Source: Maribacter sp. BPC-D8 (GTDB lineage Bacteria; Bacteroidota; Bacteroidia; Flavobacteriales; Flavobacteriaceae). From it: a DNA stretch of 64,000 nt. Shown in pieces: positions 9,047-18,176 of the stretch (positions are counted from its first letter, which is position 1; each line of letters begins with the position of its first letter). The notes beneath the pieces were generated by a model, which ran no database searches, was not told the origin of the DNA, and saw only the letters and a list, made by a program, of their open reading frames with translations. The stretch is taken from positions 3,534,001 through 3,598,000 of the forward strand of contig NZ_CP128187.1 in NCBI RefSeq assembly GCF_035207705.1, in the 5' to 3' direction. A program made the position numbers and the translations under genes.

Positions 9047-9676
9047 TTAGAAACGAAATCCGACACCGGCTTTTATTAAACCTATTTTTTCATTAAAATC
9101 ATAAGTATAAGTTTGATTGTTTCTTGTGTTCTCCCCTTTCCTATTAATATTTAAAAAATCATATTGGACTTGTATAAAAAATCGACTCGACAAATCATAA
9201 CTAATGCCTAAGTTCAAGTTTAATCCACTATCGGTAATTGATTCATCTACCTGAACACCTCCACCATCTTTCAAATACGAATCATCTACAACTATGGCAT
9301 AACCTAAACCTATTTGAGGCTTAAGTTTGGCCAATCCTGGAATTGCTATTTCCGCGAAAATTTTGGGCTGAAATAAAAACTGTTTTGCTTTATAATCGAA
9401 TTCAACATTATTACCCTGTTCACTTCCATAAGTAAAATTATCATAGTTTTTTAAAAACGAAGCATTTAAACTTGCCCCTAATTTAAAGGCACCAAACTCT
9501 ACAAATCGATATTTAATTCCCAAATCTAATACACCGTTCAATTCAATGGGCGTAGTGTTATTAGAGAGGATTAAAGGGTAATTAGCCTCAACACTCCATT
9601 TTTGATCCTGAGCATGTAAAACAATAGCGGTAAATACTAAAAATGAGGTAAGTAAAAGTCGTTTCATAAATTTCAA
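9047..9676 (-). CDS. Outer-membrane beta-barrel protein
   Basis: 209 residues with a signal peptide ending VLHAQ and then alternating amphipathic strands: KYRFVEFGAFKLGASLNASF, KAKQFLFQPKIFAEIAI, LNLNLGISYDL, FFIQVQYDFLNI. The final strand ends in Phe (GVGFRF), the usual signature for BAM-dependent insertion. This fits the small OmpW/opacity-like barrels that are abundant in Bacteroidota. No enzymatic motif is present. It sits with a second barrel gene between the two suf operons on the same strand; there is no evidence of an Fe-S role. Confidence 0.82.
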   Translation of the reverse strand: MKFMKRLLLTSFLVFTAIVLHAQDQKWSVEANYPLILSNNTTPIELNGVLDLGIKYRFVEFGAFKLGASLNASFLKNYDNFTYGSEQGNNVEFDYKAKQFLFQPKIFAEIAIPGLAKLKPQIGLGYAIVVDDSYLKDGGGVQVDESITDSGLNLNLGISYDLSSRFFIQVQYDFLNINRKGENTRNNQTYTYDFNEKIGLIKAGVGFRF

Positions 9677-9726
9677 GTTAATTATTTATTCAACGAAAAT
9701 AACTAATTGACAATGTAAGAAAATAC

Positions 9727-9759
9727 AACGGTTCGTTAAGAATAACCTAACGAACCGTT
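9727..9759 (-). terminator. Terminator hairpin after the 216-aa barrel gene
   Basis: AACGGTTCGTTA (9727-9738) pairs perfectly with TAACGAACCGTT (9748-9759), a 12-bp stem with a 9-nt loop, 20 nt downstream of the stop of the upstream barrel gene. The T tract on the minus strand is weak (GTATTTTC). Confidence 0.65.
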
Positions 9760-9778
9760 AATTTTAATTGAAAGTATT

Positions 9779-10429
9779 TTAAAAAATCGAATATGCTGCA
9801 GTTAATTGAAATACAGAATGATAAGCTTTACGGTCAATAAATGAATCGTTAAATAAATTTTTCAATCCTCTATAATATTGTAGACCAATATGTAAATCAT
9901 CATTTATAACATAGCCAGCTCCAAGTACAGCTCCATAATCCAGTTTAAAATCTCCCGAAGACCTATAGACTTCAGAAATAGATTCAGGCAAATCATCTCC
10001 TTTAGCTTTACTTACCGTATTTAAAAGAAAACTTACTTGAGGTCCTGCATTAATATAAAACCGTTCTCCTACGTACCACTTGAATGTTAAAGGAACTGCT
10101 AAATAATTATTTTTAGTCACCTGTTTAAAAGAGTCCGCAGTTAAAGGTTCTAAATCAAAACTTCTAAAGTTAAGATCGTATTCATATACAGCACCAATAG
10201 AAGAATATAGTAACTCTGGCTGAAAAGAAAATTTAGAACTTAACGGTATCTCAGCAAAAATCCCTGCATGAAATGAAGATCTATACTGACTATTATCACC
10301 GTAAAATGAATCATTGGTATCTATATTAGATACATTTAATCCTGCTTTTACACCGAATCTAGATTCTTGAGCCAAAATGGAAGCATTACAAAGAAGAAAA
10401 GTAAGCGCAAAAAAGTAGTGTTTATTCAT
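9779..10429 (-). CDS. PorT-like outer-membrane beta-barrel protein
   Basis: 216 residues with a signal peptide (hydrophobic FFALTFLLCNASILA, then Q). The mature start FGVKAGLNVSNI is the hallmark of the outer-membrane beta-barrel domain found in many Bacteroidota proteins. Further strands are FHAGIFAEIPLSSKFSFQPELLY, YLAVPLTFKWYVGERFYINAGPQ and the terminal FQLTAAYSIF ending in Phe. Probably an 8-strand barrel; ligand and role are unknown. Its transcript can end at the 12-bp hairpin downstream. Although it lies directly downstream of sufD, the strong terminator at 10.5 kb separates it from the suf operon. Confidence 0.83.
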   Translation of the reverse strand: MNKHYFFALTFLLCNASILAQESRFGVKAGLNVSNIDTNDSFYGDNSQYRSSFHAGIFAEIPLSSKFSFQPELLYSSIGAVYEYDLNFRSFDLEPLTADSFKQVTKNNYLAVPLTFKWYVGERFYINAGPQVSFLLNTVSKAKGDDLPESISEVYRSSGDFKLDYGAVLGAGYVINDDLHIGLQYYRGLKNLFNDSFIDRKAYHSVFQLTAAYSIF

Positions 10430-10489
10430 AAAGAAATTGGTTAATGGTTTATTATTATGACGTTAATTTATAGGTAAATTTTTTCATAA

Positions 10490-10520
10490 AAAAAGCGACA
10501 CTGATGAAGTGTCGCTTTTT
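10490..10520 (-). terminator. Terminator of the sufABCD operon
   Basis: AAAAAGCGACAC (10490-10501) pairs with GTGTCGCTTTTT (10509-10520) around a 7-nt loop. On the minus strand it is followed by a T-rich run. It lies 40 nt after the sufD stop. Confidence 0.92.
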
Positions 10521-10560
10521 AAAGTTTTATAACAATATGATTTAAGAAAATCGTTCTTAT

Positions 10561-11877
10561 CTATAAATCAAAACCAAGGTTCACCCCTAGCTTCTTAGCA
10601 ATCAATTTATTTATTCTAGTCTTCAGTTCAGGAATACGAACCGTATTTAAAACATTGTTAGAAAAAGCATACATTAATAAAGCTTTTGCCTCTTTTTTCG
10701 GTATACCTCTTGACTGTAAATAGAATAAAGCATCTTCATCTAACTGACCAATTGTACAACCGTGAGAACATTTTACATCATCGGCAAAAATCTCTAACTG
10801 AGGTTTCGAATTGATGCTTGCTTTATCACTAATTAGAATATTATTATTCTTTTGGAATGCATTTGTCTTTTGTGCAATTTTATCTACGATAATTTTACCA
10901 TTAAAAACACCTGTAGAGCTATCGCCATAAATTCCCTTATAATCTTGATGACTTTCGCAATTAGGTTGCATGTGATGCACTAATGTGTAATGATCCACAT
11001 GCTGCTTTTCCCCTAGAATAGTAACACCATTCATAGTAGAATCTATATACTCACCATTCTGATAAAAGTTAAGGTTGTTACGCGTTAATTTACCACCAAA
11101 AGAGAAGGTATGAACGTTAACAACACTTTTGTCTTTTTGGTCAACATACGTGTTATCGATTAATGAAGCTGTAGCCGCATCATTCTGAATTTTATAAAAA
11201 TCAACGATAGCACTTTTAGCAGCAAATATTTCGGTTACTGCATTAGTAAGTGTGTCGTTTGATGTTAAACTCTGGTGACGCTCAATAATTTGAACCTCAG
11301 CATTTTCTTCTACTACAATTAAATTTCTTGGTTGCAATAAAAGAGAAGCCTCATTACCAGTAGAGAAATGTAATATCTCAATTGGTTTTTTAGGCATTTT
11401 ATTTTTGGGGATGTAGATATAAGCTCCTTCTCTACTAAACGCAGTGTTCAAGGTAGTTAACGACTCATCTTTAGATGCAATTTTATTAAAATACACATCA
11501 ATTATCTGCTTGTACATTGGCTTTGTAAGCGCTGCACTCATTAAGCAGATATCTACTCCGTCATGCGTAGTTTCAGAAAGGTAAGAGCTATAAATACCAT
11601 CAACAAAAACAATCTTGTAGGTATCAATTTCGTGAATAAAATAGCGTTTTACATCTTTATATTCCAACGCATTCTGTTCCTTAGGGAATATGCTGAAATC
11701 TATTTTTTGTAAACTATTTAATGAAGTATATTTCCAAGCCTCTTCCTTTTTAGAAGGAAATCCTTTTTCCTCAAAGTTTTTTATCGCTGCCATACGAACA
11801 TCGTGTACCGGATGTTCAACATCCACGTTGTTCTCAAACGCCATAAAAGAGGAAATCAATTTATCTTTTAAATCCAT
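10561..11877 (-). CDS. sufD: Fe-S cluster assembly protein SufD
   Basis: 438 residues, normal for SufD. The SufB/SufD core beta-helix is recognisable (DHYTLVHHMQPNCESHQDYKG, then FNGKIIVDKIAQKTNAFQ), and the C-terminal block holds the conserved CSHGCTIGQLDEDALFYLQSRG motif. SufD pairs with SufB on the SufC2 ATPase to form the scaffold that builds Fe-S clusters. Last gene of sufA-sufB-sufC-sufD; it ends 40 bp before a strong terminator. The gap to sufC is 79 bp and contains a CAGT/GCAGT repeat. Confidence 0.96.
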   Translation of the reverse strand: MDLKDKLISSFMAFENNVDVEHPVHDVRMAAIKNFEEKGFPSKKEEAWKYTSLNSLQKIDFSIFPKEQNALEYKDVKRYFIHEIDTYKIVFVDGIYSSYLSETTHDGVDICLMSAALTKPMYKQIIDVYFNKIASKDESLTTLNTAFSREGAYIYIPKNKMPKKPIEILHFSTGNEASLLLQPRNLIVVEENAEVQIIERHQSLTSNDTLTNAVTEIFAAKSAIVDFYKIQNDAATASLIDNTYVDQKDKSVVNVHTFSFGGKLTRNNLNFYQNGEYIDSTMNGVTILGEKQHVDHYTLVHHMQPNCESHQDYKGIYGDSSTGVFNGKIIVDKIAQKTNAFQKNNNILISDKASINSKPQLEIFADDVKCSHGCTIGQLDEDALFYLQSRGIPKKEAKALLMYAFSNNVLNTVRIPELKTRINKLIAKKLGVNLGFDL

Positions 11878-11883
11878 ATTTTT

Positions 11884-11947
11884 TCAGTTGCCAGTTTACA
11901 GTAGCAGTCGGCAGTTCGTAATCTCTAATTACTGCCACTGAATACTG
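11884..11947. repeat. Intergenic CAGT/GCAGT-type inverted repeat cluster
   Basis: The sufC-sufD gap contains repeated short units (CAGTTGCCAGT, GCAGTCGGCAGT) facing their complements (ACTGCCACTG, AATACTG), so the region can fold on itself. Similar degenerate CAGTTGGCAGT elements are scattered through intergenic DNA of many Flavobacteriaceae. This one is a short, decayed copy inside an operon. Confidence 0.5.
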
Positions 11948-11956
11948 TATACTTAA

Positions 11957-12709
11957 TTACACCGCTGTTTCTTGCTTTAACCAGTCGTATCCTTTTTCTT
12001 CAAGCTCTAGAGCAAGTTCTTTACCACCAGACTTTACAATTTTACCATTGTGTAAAACGTGAACAAAATCAGGTACGATATACTCCAATAAACGTTGGTA
12101 GTGCGTAATTAAGATAACTGCGTTATCCTTACTTTTTAGCTTGTTAACTCCGCTAGCAACAATACGTAAAGCATCGATATCCAATCCAGAATCGGTTTCA
12201 TCTAATATAGCAACCTTTGGCTCTAACATTGCCATTTGAAAAATCTCGTTTCTCTTTTTCTCACCACCAGAAAAACCTTCGTTCAATGATCTAGATAAGA
12301 ACTTACGGTCAATTTCTAATAACTCAGATTTTTCACGAATTAGCTTTAACATTTCCTTTGCAGGCATATCTTCAAGACCTTTAGCCTTACGAGATTCGTT
12401 AATAGCAGTTTTCATAAAGTTGGTTACAGAAACACCTGGAATCTCAACTGGATATTGAAAAGAAAGAAAAACACCTTTATGTGCTCTTTCTTCTGGAGAA
12501 ACTTCTTCTAAATCTTCACCACTTAATTCAATTGAACCTTGAGTAACCTCAAAACGCTCGTTTCCGGCAATTACAGAAGCCAATGTACTTTTACCAGAAC
12601 CGTTAGGTCCCATTATAGCATGTACTTCACCTGCTTTAACCTCTAGGTTTATTCCTCTTAATATCTCCTTATCGTCTACGCTAGCATGTAGATCTTTAAT
12701 TTTCAACAT
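11957..12709 (-). CDS. sufC: Fe-S assembly ATPase SufC
   Basis: 250 residues. An ABC ATPase with Walker A GPNGSGKST (34-42), the SufC-specific signature LNEGFSGGEKKR (142-153) and Walker B VAILDET (166-172) followed by DSGLDIDAL. SufC dimerises on SufB-SufD and couples ATP hydrolysis to cluster assembly; it is cytosolic and not a transporter. It lies between sufB (59 bp upstream) and sufD (79 bp downstream). Confidence 0.97.
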   Translation of the reverse strand: MLKIKDLHASVDDKEILRGINLEVKAGEVHAIMGPNGSGKSTLASVIAGNERFEVTQGSIELSGEDLEEVSPEERAHKGVFLSFQYPVEIPGVSVTNFMKTAINESRKAKGLEDMPAKEMLKLIREKSELLEIDRKFLSRSLNEGFSGGEKKRNEIFQMAMLEPKVAILDETDSGLDIDALRIVASGVNKLKSKDNAVILITHYQRLLEYIVPDFVHVLHNGKIVKSGGKELALELEEKGYDWLKQETAV

Positions 12710-12768
12710 AATATGTTACTTTAAATATTGTGGCGCCAATGGCGTTTTACTAAAATCTTAATTACTTT

Positions 12769-14214
12769 TTATCCTACAGAACCTTCTAAACTAATTTCCA
12801 GTAATTTTTGTGCCTCTACAGCAAATTCCATTGGTAATTTATTTAATACTTCTTTACTGAAACCATTTACAATTAATGCAATCGCTTTCTCTGTTGGAAT
12901 ACCTCTTTGGTTACAATAGAAAATTTGATCTTCACCAATTTTACTAGTTGTAGCCTCATGCTCAATCATTGCAGTTTTATTCTTTGCTTCGATATACGGG
13001 AAGGTATGTGCACCACATTCGTTACCCATTAACAAAGAATCGCATTGAGAGAAGTTACGCGCTCCATCGGCACGGCTATTTACCTGTACCAATCCGCGGT
13101 AACTATTTTGAGATTTACCAGCAGAAATACCTTTTGATATAATAGTACTCTTAGTGTTTTTACCAAGGTGAACCATTTTGGTACCTGTATCTGCTTGTTG
13201 GTAATTGTTCGTTACAGCGATTGAATAAAATTCACCGATAGAATTATCTCCTTTTAAAATACAAGAAGGATATTTCCATGTTACTGCAGAACCTGTTTCA
13301 ACTTGTGTCCAAGATACTTTCGCGTTTTTCTCGCAAATAGCTCTTTTCGTTACGAAGTTAAAAACACCACCTTTACCCTCTTTATTACCAGGGAACCAGT
13401 TTTGAACGGTAGAATATTTTATTTCAGCACCATCTAAAGCAATTAGCTCTACTACGGCAGCGTGTAATTGATTTTCATCTCTTGACGGAGCAGTGCAACC
13501 TTCAAGGTAACTTACATAACTATCTTCATCTGCAATTAGCAATGTACGCTCAAATTGACCTGTACCTGCTTGATTGATTCTAAAATACGTAGAAAGCTCC
13601 ATTGGGCATCTTACTCCTTTTGGAATATAACAGAAAGAACCGTCGGTAAATACAGCTGAATTTAAAGCTGCATAAAAATTATCTTTTTGTGGCACTACAG
13701 AACCAATGTACTTTTTCACTAACTCTGGGTGCTCTTTTATAGCCTCTGAAATAGGCATAAAAATAATTCCCTTTTCTGCTAGTGTCTTTTTGAAAGTTGT
13801 TGCTACAGAAACAGAATCGACAACAATATCAACAGCTACATTTTGTAATTTCTTTTGCTCATCAACAGAAATACCAAGCTTACGATACATTTCTAACAAG
13901 TCTGGATCTACATCATCTAACGTTTTGTTAGGGTCAGCAGATTTAGGCGCAGAATAATAACTGATTTTTTGAAAATCTGGCTTTTCATAATGCACATTCG
14001 CCCATGTAGGCTCTTCCATACTTTCCCAAATTCGGAAAGCTTCTAAACGCCACTGGGTCATCCATTCTGGTTCTTCCTTTTTCTTTGAAATCGCAATAAC
14101 AATTTCTTCGTTTAAACCAACAGGAAATGTATCAGATTCAATATCTGTGTAGAAACCATACTCATACTCTTTGGTTTCCAATTCTTTCTTTAATTCTTCT
14201 TCTGTATATGCCAT
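12769..14214 (-). CDS. sufB: Fe-S cluster scaffold SufB
   Basis: 481 residues from the chosen start. The SufB family is shown by [17 protein letters not shown], the cluster-region stretch SYLEGCTAP, and the C-terminal [16 protein letters not shown] and [13 protein letters not shown] blocks. SufB carries the nascent Fe-S cluster and receives sulfur from SufE. The start at [11 protein letters not shown] was chosen because the family begins there; the frame extends upstream to 14262 (17 codons) with residues that look non-homologous. It follows the sufA-like gene by 78 bp. Confidence 0.96.
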   Translation of the reverse strand: MAYTEEELKKELETKEYEYGFYTDIESDTFPVGLNEEIVIAISKKKEEPEWMTQWRLEAFRIWESMEEPTWANVHYEKPDFQKISYYSAPKSADPNKTLDDVDPDLLEMYRKLGISVDEQKKLQNVAVDIVVDSVSVATTFKKTLAEKGIIFMPISEAIKEHPELVKKYIGSVVPQKDNFYAALNSAVFTDGSFCYIPKGVRCPMELSTYFRINQAGTGQFERTLLIADEDSYVSYLEGCTAPSRDENQLHAAVVELIALDGAEIKYSTVQNWFPGNKEGKGGVFNFVTKRAICEKNAKVSWTQVETGSAVTWKYPSCILKGDNSIGEFYSIAVTNNYQQADTGTKMVHLGKNTKSTIISKGISAGKSQNSYRGLVQVNSRADGARNFSQCDSLLMGNECGAHTFPYIEAKNKTAMIEHEATTSKIGEDQIFYCNQRGIPTEKAIALIVNGFSKEVLNKLPMEFAVEAQKLLEISLEGSVG

Positions 14215-14292
14215 ATATTCTATGTAATAAGTAAAAAGAAAATGAGTTAAAAACTTACTCACATATCATTTTACATATTCAAAACTTATTTT

Positions 14293-14622
14293 TTACAATG
14301 AAAAACTCTCGCCACAACCACACGTTCTTTGTGCGTTCGGATTGTTAAAAACAAACCCTTTTCCGTTTAATCCACCAGAGTATTCCAACACCGTTCCTAC
14401 TAAATATAAAAAGCTTTTCTTATCTACGATGATACGTACATTATTGTCTTCGAATACTTTATCAGCGTCGTCTTTCTTATCATCGAAATTTAACTCGTAT
14501 GACAATCCACTACATCCACCACTCTTTACCCCAACACGTACATAATCCGTCGTAGCATCAAAACCTTCTTCTGTCATTAGGTTGATTACTTTCTGTTTAG
14601 CCGTTTCTGATACTTCAATCAT
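14293..14622 (-). CDS. sufA: HesB/IscA-family A-type Fe-S carrier
   Basis: 109 residues with the three A-type carrier cysteines: Cys37 in SGGCSGLSY, and Cys101 and Cys103 in the terminal TCGCGESF. Such proteins take clusters from SufBCD and deliver them to apoproteins. It is the first gene of the sufA-B-C-D operon, so the SufA name is by context; by sequence alone it could equally be called IscA or ErpA-like. A -7 box lies 30 nt upstream. Confidence 0.93.
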   Translation of the reverse strand: MIEVSETAKQKVINLMTEEGFDATTDYVRVGVKSGGCSGLSYELNFDDKKDDADKVFEDNNVRIIVDKKSFLYLVGTVLEYSGGLNGKGFVFNNPNAQRTCGCGESFSL

Positions 14623-14651
14623 AATTAACTAGATTTAATCTAAATAGTTTA

Positions 14652-14659
14652 CAAATATA
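14652..14659 (-). promoter_or_regulatory. -7 box (TATATTTG) of the sufABCD operon
   Basis: The minus strand reads TATATTTG, a full TAnnTTTG match, 29 nt from the sufA start codon. No good TTG -33 element is seen at the usual spacing. Confidence 0.55.
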
Positions 14660-15087
14660 CATCATAAGTCCGTTTTTTTCATAGAACCTAACATTATTAT
14701 AACGTATATATTAATAGAGAAATACTATGCTTAGAAAGAACACCGCAGTTATAATTGAAGAAGAACAACTACTTGTTTTTATTAAAAATTGAACATCGAA
14801 TAAAACTAAATTCATTCTTTTTCAACACTATTACACTTGCGCCTGTATATACATAGCAATTAAAGGTTATAAAATTTGATTATTCTAAGTATAAATAACA
14901 TTATTTCATTACTGAAAAAAGCTAAGAAAGTGTTAAAAACTACATCTCAATAAATACTTAATTAACTAATTATCAACTACTAAACTTAAAATTTAGGGTG
15001 AATTAAAATTCAAGCCAGCTCTAAACAGGGTTCAATCTAACAGAATTGAGTTACCTTCAATACCAAATCAAACAACAACAACTTATT
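14660..15087. other. AT-rich intergenic region upstream of the oxidoreductase gene
   Basis: About 430 bases separate the divergent suf operon and the Gfo/Idh gene. I see no RNA gene, hairpin terminator or repeat. A 21-codon plus-strand ORF at 14728 is the only coding possibility and is poorly supported. Part of the region probably forms a long leader for the plus-strand gene. Confidence 0.5.
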
Positions 15088-16545
15088 ATGTCAAACAACA
15101 AATCAAACGACAAAAACAACACCCGCCGTAAATTCATGAAGAATACGGGTATGGCGGCAGCCGGTTTTATGATTGTACCTAGACACGTTTTAGGTGGAAC
15201 AGGGTTTGTCGCACCAAGCGATAAATTAAATATTGCCGGTATTGGCGTCGGTGGTAAAGGTCAAAGCGATATTGCTTCTTTTGCCGAGAGTCCGAATGTA
15301 AATATCGTATCACTTGCCGATGTAGATAATAGACAAGCAATTGCATCTAGAGAAGCTTTCCCAAAAGCAAGTTATTTCAATGACTTTAGAGAAATGCTAG
15401 ATAAAGAAGGCAAAAATATTGATGCCGTATCTGTATCTACACCAGATCACAACCATGCCGTTGCAGCTTACCAGGCAATGTCAATGGGTAAACATGTTTA
15501 CGTTCAAAAACCATTGACGCATGATATTTGGGAAGCAAGAATGTTGACCGAAGCAGCGAAAAAATTCAAAGTAGTTACACAAATGGGTAACCAAGGTGGC
15601 TCTGGTGACGGAGTTCGCACCATGAAAGAAATTTATGATACAGGCATTATTGGTGAAGTACATACCGTAAAATGCTGGACAAATAGAGCTATTTGGCCAC
15701 AAGCATTACAAACACCTACCAAAAAAGACAAAATTCCGAAAGGCTTAAATTGGGATCTTTGGTTAGGTACCGCAGCAGCAAGAGATTATAATAATGCCTA
15801 CCTTCCTTTTGATTGGAGAGGATGGTCTGATTTCGGAACAGGTGCACTTGGCGATATGGCATGTCATATTATGGATCCTGTTTATAGAATATTACCAATT
15901 TTATATCCTGATACCGTGGAATGTAGCGTTTCTGACTCGTTCAGCGGCAATTTTCAGTATAAAGACTACCCGAAAAGTTTTCCTAATTCCAGTAAAATAC
16001 ACCTAAGCTACCCAAGAACAGATGGTAAAGGTAAAATAAAAGTTACTTGGATGGATGGCGGACTGTTACCTGAACGACCAGAAGAACTAGGCGATGACGA
16101 AGCTTTAGGAAACTGGGATGGTGGCGTACTATTCATTGGTACAAAAGGAAAATTAATGGCAGATTGTTACGGTGCAAACCCGAGGTTATTACCATTAACC
16201 CTTAACGAACAATTTGAAGTAGAACAAACTATAGCACGTGTCCCAGAAGGTCATTATTTACAATGGGTAAATGCTTGTATGGCAGGCTACGGAAATGCAG
16301 AAACTAGCTCTTCTTTTGACTATGCTGGTCCGTTTACAGAAAGTATCCTTATCGGAAACTTAGCATTAAAATCATACTTTGAAGTAGACCCAACCGTTGA
16401 AAACCAAAGCTTTTGGGGTGGAGGAAAACAATACCACGGCAGAAAACGTTTACAGTGGGATGCAGCAAATATGAAGGTTACCAATTTCGAACCTGCAAAC
16501 AAATACGTGAAACGTACCTATAGAGATGGGTATTCGGTAGGATAA
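15088..16545 (+). CDS. Gfo/Idh/MocA-family oxidoreductase with Tat signal
   Basis: 485 residues from MSNNKSN. The N-terminus carries a twin-arginine motif (NTRRKFMKN, Arg13-Arg14) and a weakly hydrophobic stretch (GMAAAGFMIV), typical of exported Gfo/Idh enzymes of Bacteroidota. A Rossmann NAD(P) motif GIGVGGKG follows at 51-58, and the VQKPLTHD stretch takes the place of the family EKP motif with Gln for Glu. The C-terminal half is the usual alpha/beta substrate domain. It likely oxidises or reduces a sugar or cyclitol in the periplasm; the substrate is not predictable. An ATG 14 codons upstream (15046) encodes a Gln-rich extension unlike a signal peptide. Confidence 0.88.
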   Translation: MSNNKSNDKNNTRRKFMKNTGMAAAGFMIVPRHVLGGTGFVAPSDKLNIAGIGVGGKGQSDIASFAESPNVNIVSLADVDNRQAIASREAFPKASYFNDFREMLDKEGKNIDAVSVSTPDHNHAVAAYQAMSMGKHVYVQKPLTHDIWEARMLTEAAKKFKVVTQMGNQGGSGDGVRTMKEIYDTGIIGEVHTVKCWTNRAIWPQALQTPTKKDKIPKGLNWDLWLGTAAARDYNNAYLPFDWRGWSDFGTGALGDMACHIMDPVYRILPILYPDTVECSVSDSFSGNFQYKDYPKSFPNSSKIHLSYPRTDGKGKIKVTWMDGGLLPERPEELGDDEALGNWDGGVLFIGTKGKLMADCYGANPRLLPLTLNEQFEVEQTIARVPEGHYLQWVNACMAGYGNAETSSSFDYAGPFTESILIGNLALKSYFEVDPTVENQSFWGGGKQYHGRKRLQWDAANMKVTNFEPANKYVKRTYRDGYSVG

Positions 16546-16574
16546 GACCAAAATATAGTTACAATTTCAATATT

Positions 16575-16602
16575 AAATCCGAAGCTTTTCAGCTTCGGAT
16601 TT
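16575..16602 (+). terminator. Terminator after the oxidoreductase gene
   Basis: AAATCCGAAGCT pairs perfectly with AGCTTCGGATTT across a 4-nt loop, followed by a run of T. It lies 30 nt after the stop and insulates thiL from read-through. Confidence 0.92.
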
Positions 16603-16631
16603 TTTTATACCATTCATCTTGTTTTACTTCT

Positions 16632-16639
16632 TATTTTTG
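16632..16639 (+). promoter_or_regulatory. -7 box (TATTTTTG) of thiL, close enough for a leaderless transcript
   Basis: A full TAnnTTTG match ends 4 nt before the thiL ATG at 16644. If transcription starts about 5 nt after the box, as is usual, the mRNA begins at or next to the A of ATG. Confidence 0.55.
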
Positions 16640-16643
16640 CAGC

Positions 16644-17687
16644 ATGCTAGAAGATAAAGAACAAGAAAGAACATCGTTAGAGAAATTAGGTGAATTCGGA
16701 CTCATAGAACACCTGACTAAAGATTTTAAAATCAAACAAGAATCTACTGTAAAAGGTATTGGTGATGATGCTGCAGTTTTAGATTTTGAAAACAAAAAAA
16801 CAGTTATAAGCACAGATCTTTTAATAGAAGGGGTACATTTCGACCTTGCCTATATGCCACTAAAGCATTTAGGTTACAAATCTATTATGGTCAACCTTTC
16901 TGATATTTACGCCATGAACGCTACGGCGACTCAAGTAACTATTTCAATTGCAGTTTCAAACAGATTTCCATTAGAAGCACTTGAAGAATTTTACGCTGGC
17001 GTGGCAACAGCATGCAAAGCATATAATGTCGATTTAGTTGGTGGTGACACCACCTCATCAAAAACAGGATTAATGATTAGCGTTACCGCAATTGGTATCG
17101 CAAATGAAGAAGATATTGCTTACCGCTCAGGTGCTCAGCCAAACGATTTACTAGTTATTAGTGGAGACTTAGGTGCCGCATACATGGGGCTACAAGTATT
17201 AGAACGTGAAAACGAAGTTTTTAAAGTAAATCCAAATAGTCAGCCAGATCTAGAGCCGTATTCTTATATCGTTGAAAGACAATTAAAGCCAGAGGCTCGT
17301 AAAGACATTACTGAACTATTGAAAAAATTAGATGTTCACCCAACATCAATGATTGATATTAGTGACGGACTATCATCTGAGATTTTACATTTAAGTAAAA
17401 GTAGCGGATTAGGTATTGACTTATACGAAGACAAAATTCCTTTAGACCCTACCGTAATTTCAGCTTGTGAAGAGTTTAAAATGGATAGCACCCTTGTCGC
17501 ACTTAGTGGCGGTGAGGACTATGAATTATTGTTCACGATAGACCAAAAAGAATTCGCGAAAATTAAGGGTAATCCAAACTTGACCGTCATAGGGCATACC
17601 ACAGGAAAAGACGAAGGGGCATTCTTAATTTCTAGAAGTAATACGAAGATTCCATTAACCGCACAGGGTTGGAATTCATTTAACTAA
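16644..17687 (+). CDS. thiL: Thiamine-monophosphate kinase ThiL
   Basis: 347 residues. ThiL phosphorylates thiamine monophosphate to thiamine diphosphate, the last step of cofactor synthesis. Family marks are GIGDDAAVL near the N-terminus, TDLLIEGVHFDL, the Mg-binding VGGDTTSSKTGL, the central GDLGAAYMGLQ and the late SGGEDYELLFT. Length is normal for the family in Bacteroidota. No other thi gene is in the window. The start is fixed by the promoter box just upstream. Confidence 0.96.
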   Translation: MLEDKEQERTSLEKLGEFGLIEHLTKDFKIKQESTVKGIGDDAAVLDFENKKTVISTDLLIEGVHFDLAYMPLKHLGYKSIMVNLSDIYAMNATATQVTISIAVSNRFPLEALEEFYAGVATACKAYNVDLVGGDTTSSKTGLMISVTAIGIANEEDIAYRSGAQPNDLLVISGDLGAAYMGLQVLERENEVFKVNPNSQPDLEPYSYIVERQLKPEARKDITELLKKLDVHPTSMIDISDGLSSEILHLSKSSGLGIDLYEDKIPLDPTVISACEEFKMDSTLVALSGGEDYELLFTIDQKEFAKIKGNPNLTVIGHTTGKDEGAFLISRSNTKIPLTAQGWNSFN

Positions 17688-17698
17688 AAAAGGATAAA

Positions 17699-17926
17699 CT
17701 AAGCTACTTGTTGCGTTGCAGTAGTCGCAGTATGTCTTCTTTGGTAAATATGTTCTAAAGTTCTATTGATATCTTGTAATTCAGGTGTTAACGCAGAAAG
17801 GTTACCACTTACATCGGTAGTTACTTCTTTTTGACAATGAATACATTTGTACTCTTTTATATGAGACGTCACTTTTTTAGAAATTGAATAGTGATGGCCG
17901 AAGATGCTGCAGAATATTTTTTTCAT
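17699..17926 (-). CDS. Small CXXC zinc-ribbon-like protein
   Basis: 75 residues. The N-terminus holds Cys6, His11-His12 and a Cys27-x-x-Cys30 pair (YKCIHCQKEVT), an arrangement resembling short zinc-ribbon proteins and phage-type DUF1660 proteins that begin with a Cys/Phe-Gly-His pattern. The C-terminal half is an amphipathic helix with an Ala/Thr/Gln-rich tail. No signal peptide. It converges on thiL with 11 bp between the stops. Function unknown; metal binding is inferred from the Cys/His spacing only. Confidence 0.65.
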   Translation of the reverse strand: MKKIFCSIFGHHYSISKKVTSHIKEYKCIHCQKEVTTDVSGNLSALTPELQDINRTLEHIYQRRHTATTATQQVA

Positions 17927-18176
17927 GCTGTAGGATTTTATGCAAAAATTTCGATTTGGGTAATCGAGAAAATGCGATTATATATTAGATTGAATTTCAA
18001 GGAAATTAACATACGTTTTGTTTCCTTTGGTTAAAGTACAGCATATTAAAGGCCTGTACTAGTAATTGTTGTGAGTTTTACCTAACCTGTTGTCAATGCC
18101 CTTTTTTTTGGTGTTTCAGAAAATGAAAAACCTTGCCTTACCTGTTATTTCATAATCTTTCACTTAATTTGTATTC

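Noticed and set aside
12728..12919. Plus-strand ORF over the end of sufB
   Set aside because: Antisense to the well-supported sufB C-terminus; no family resemblance.
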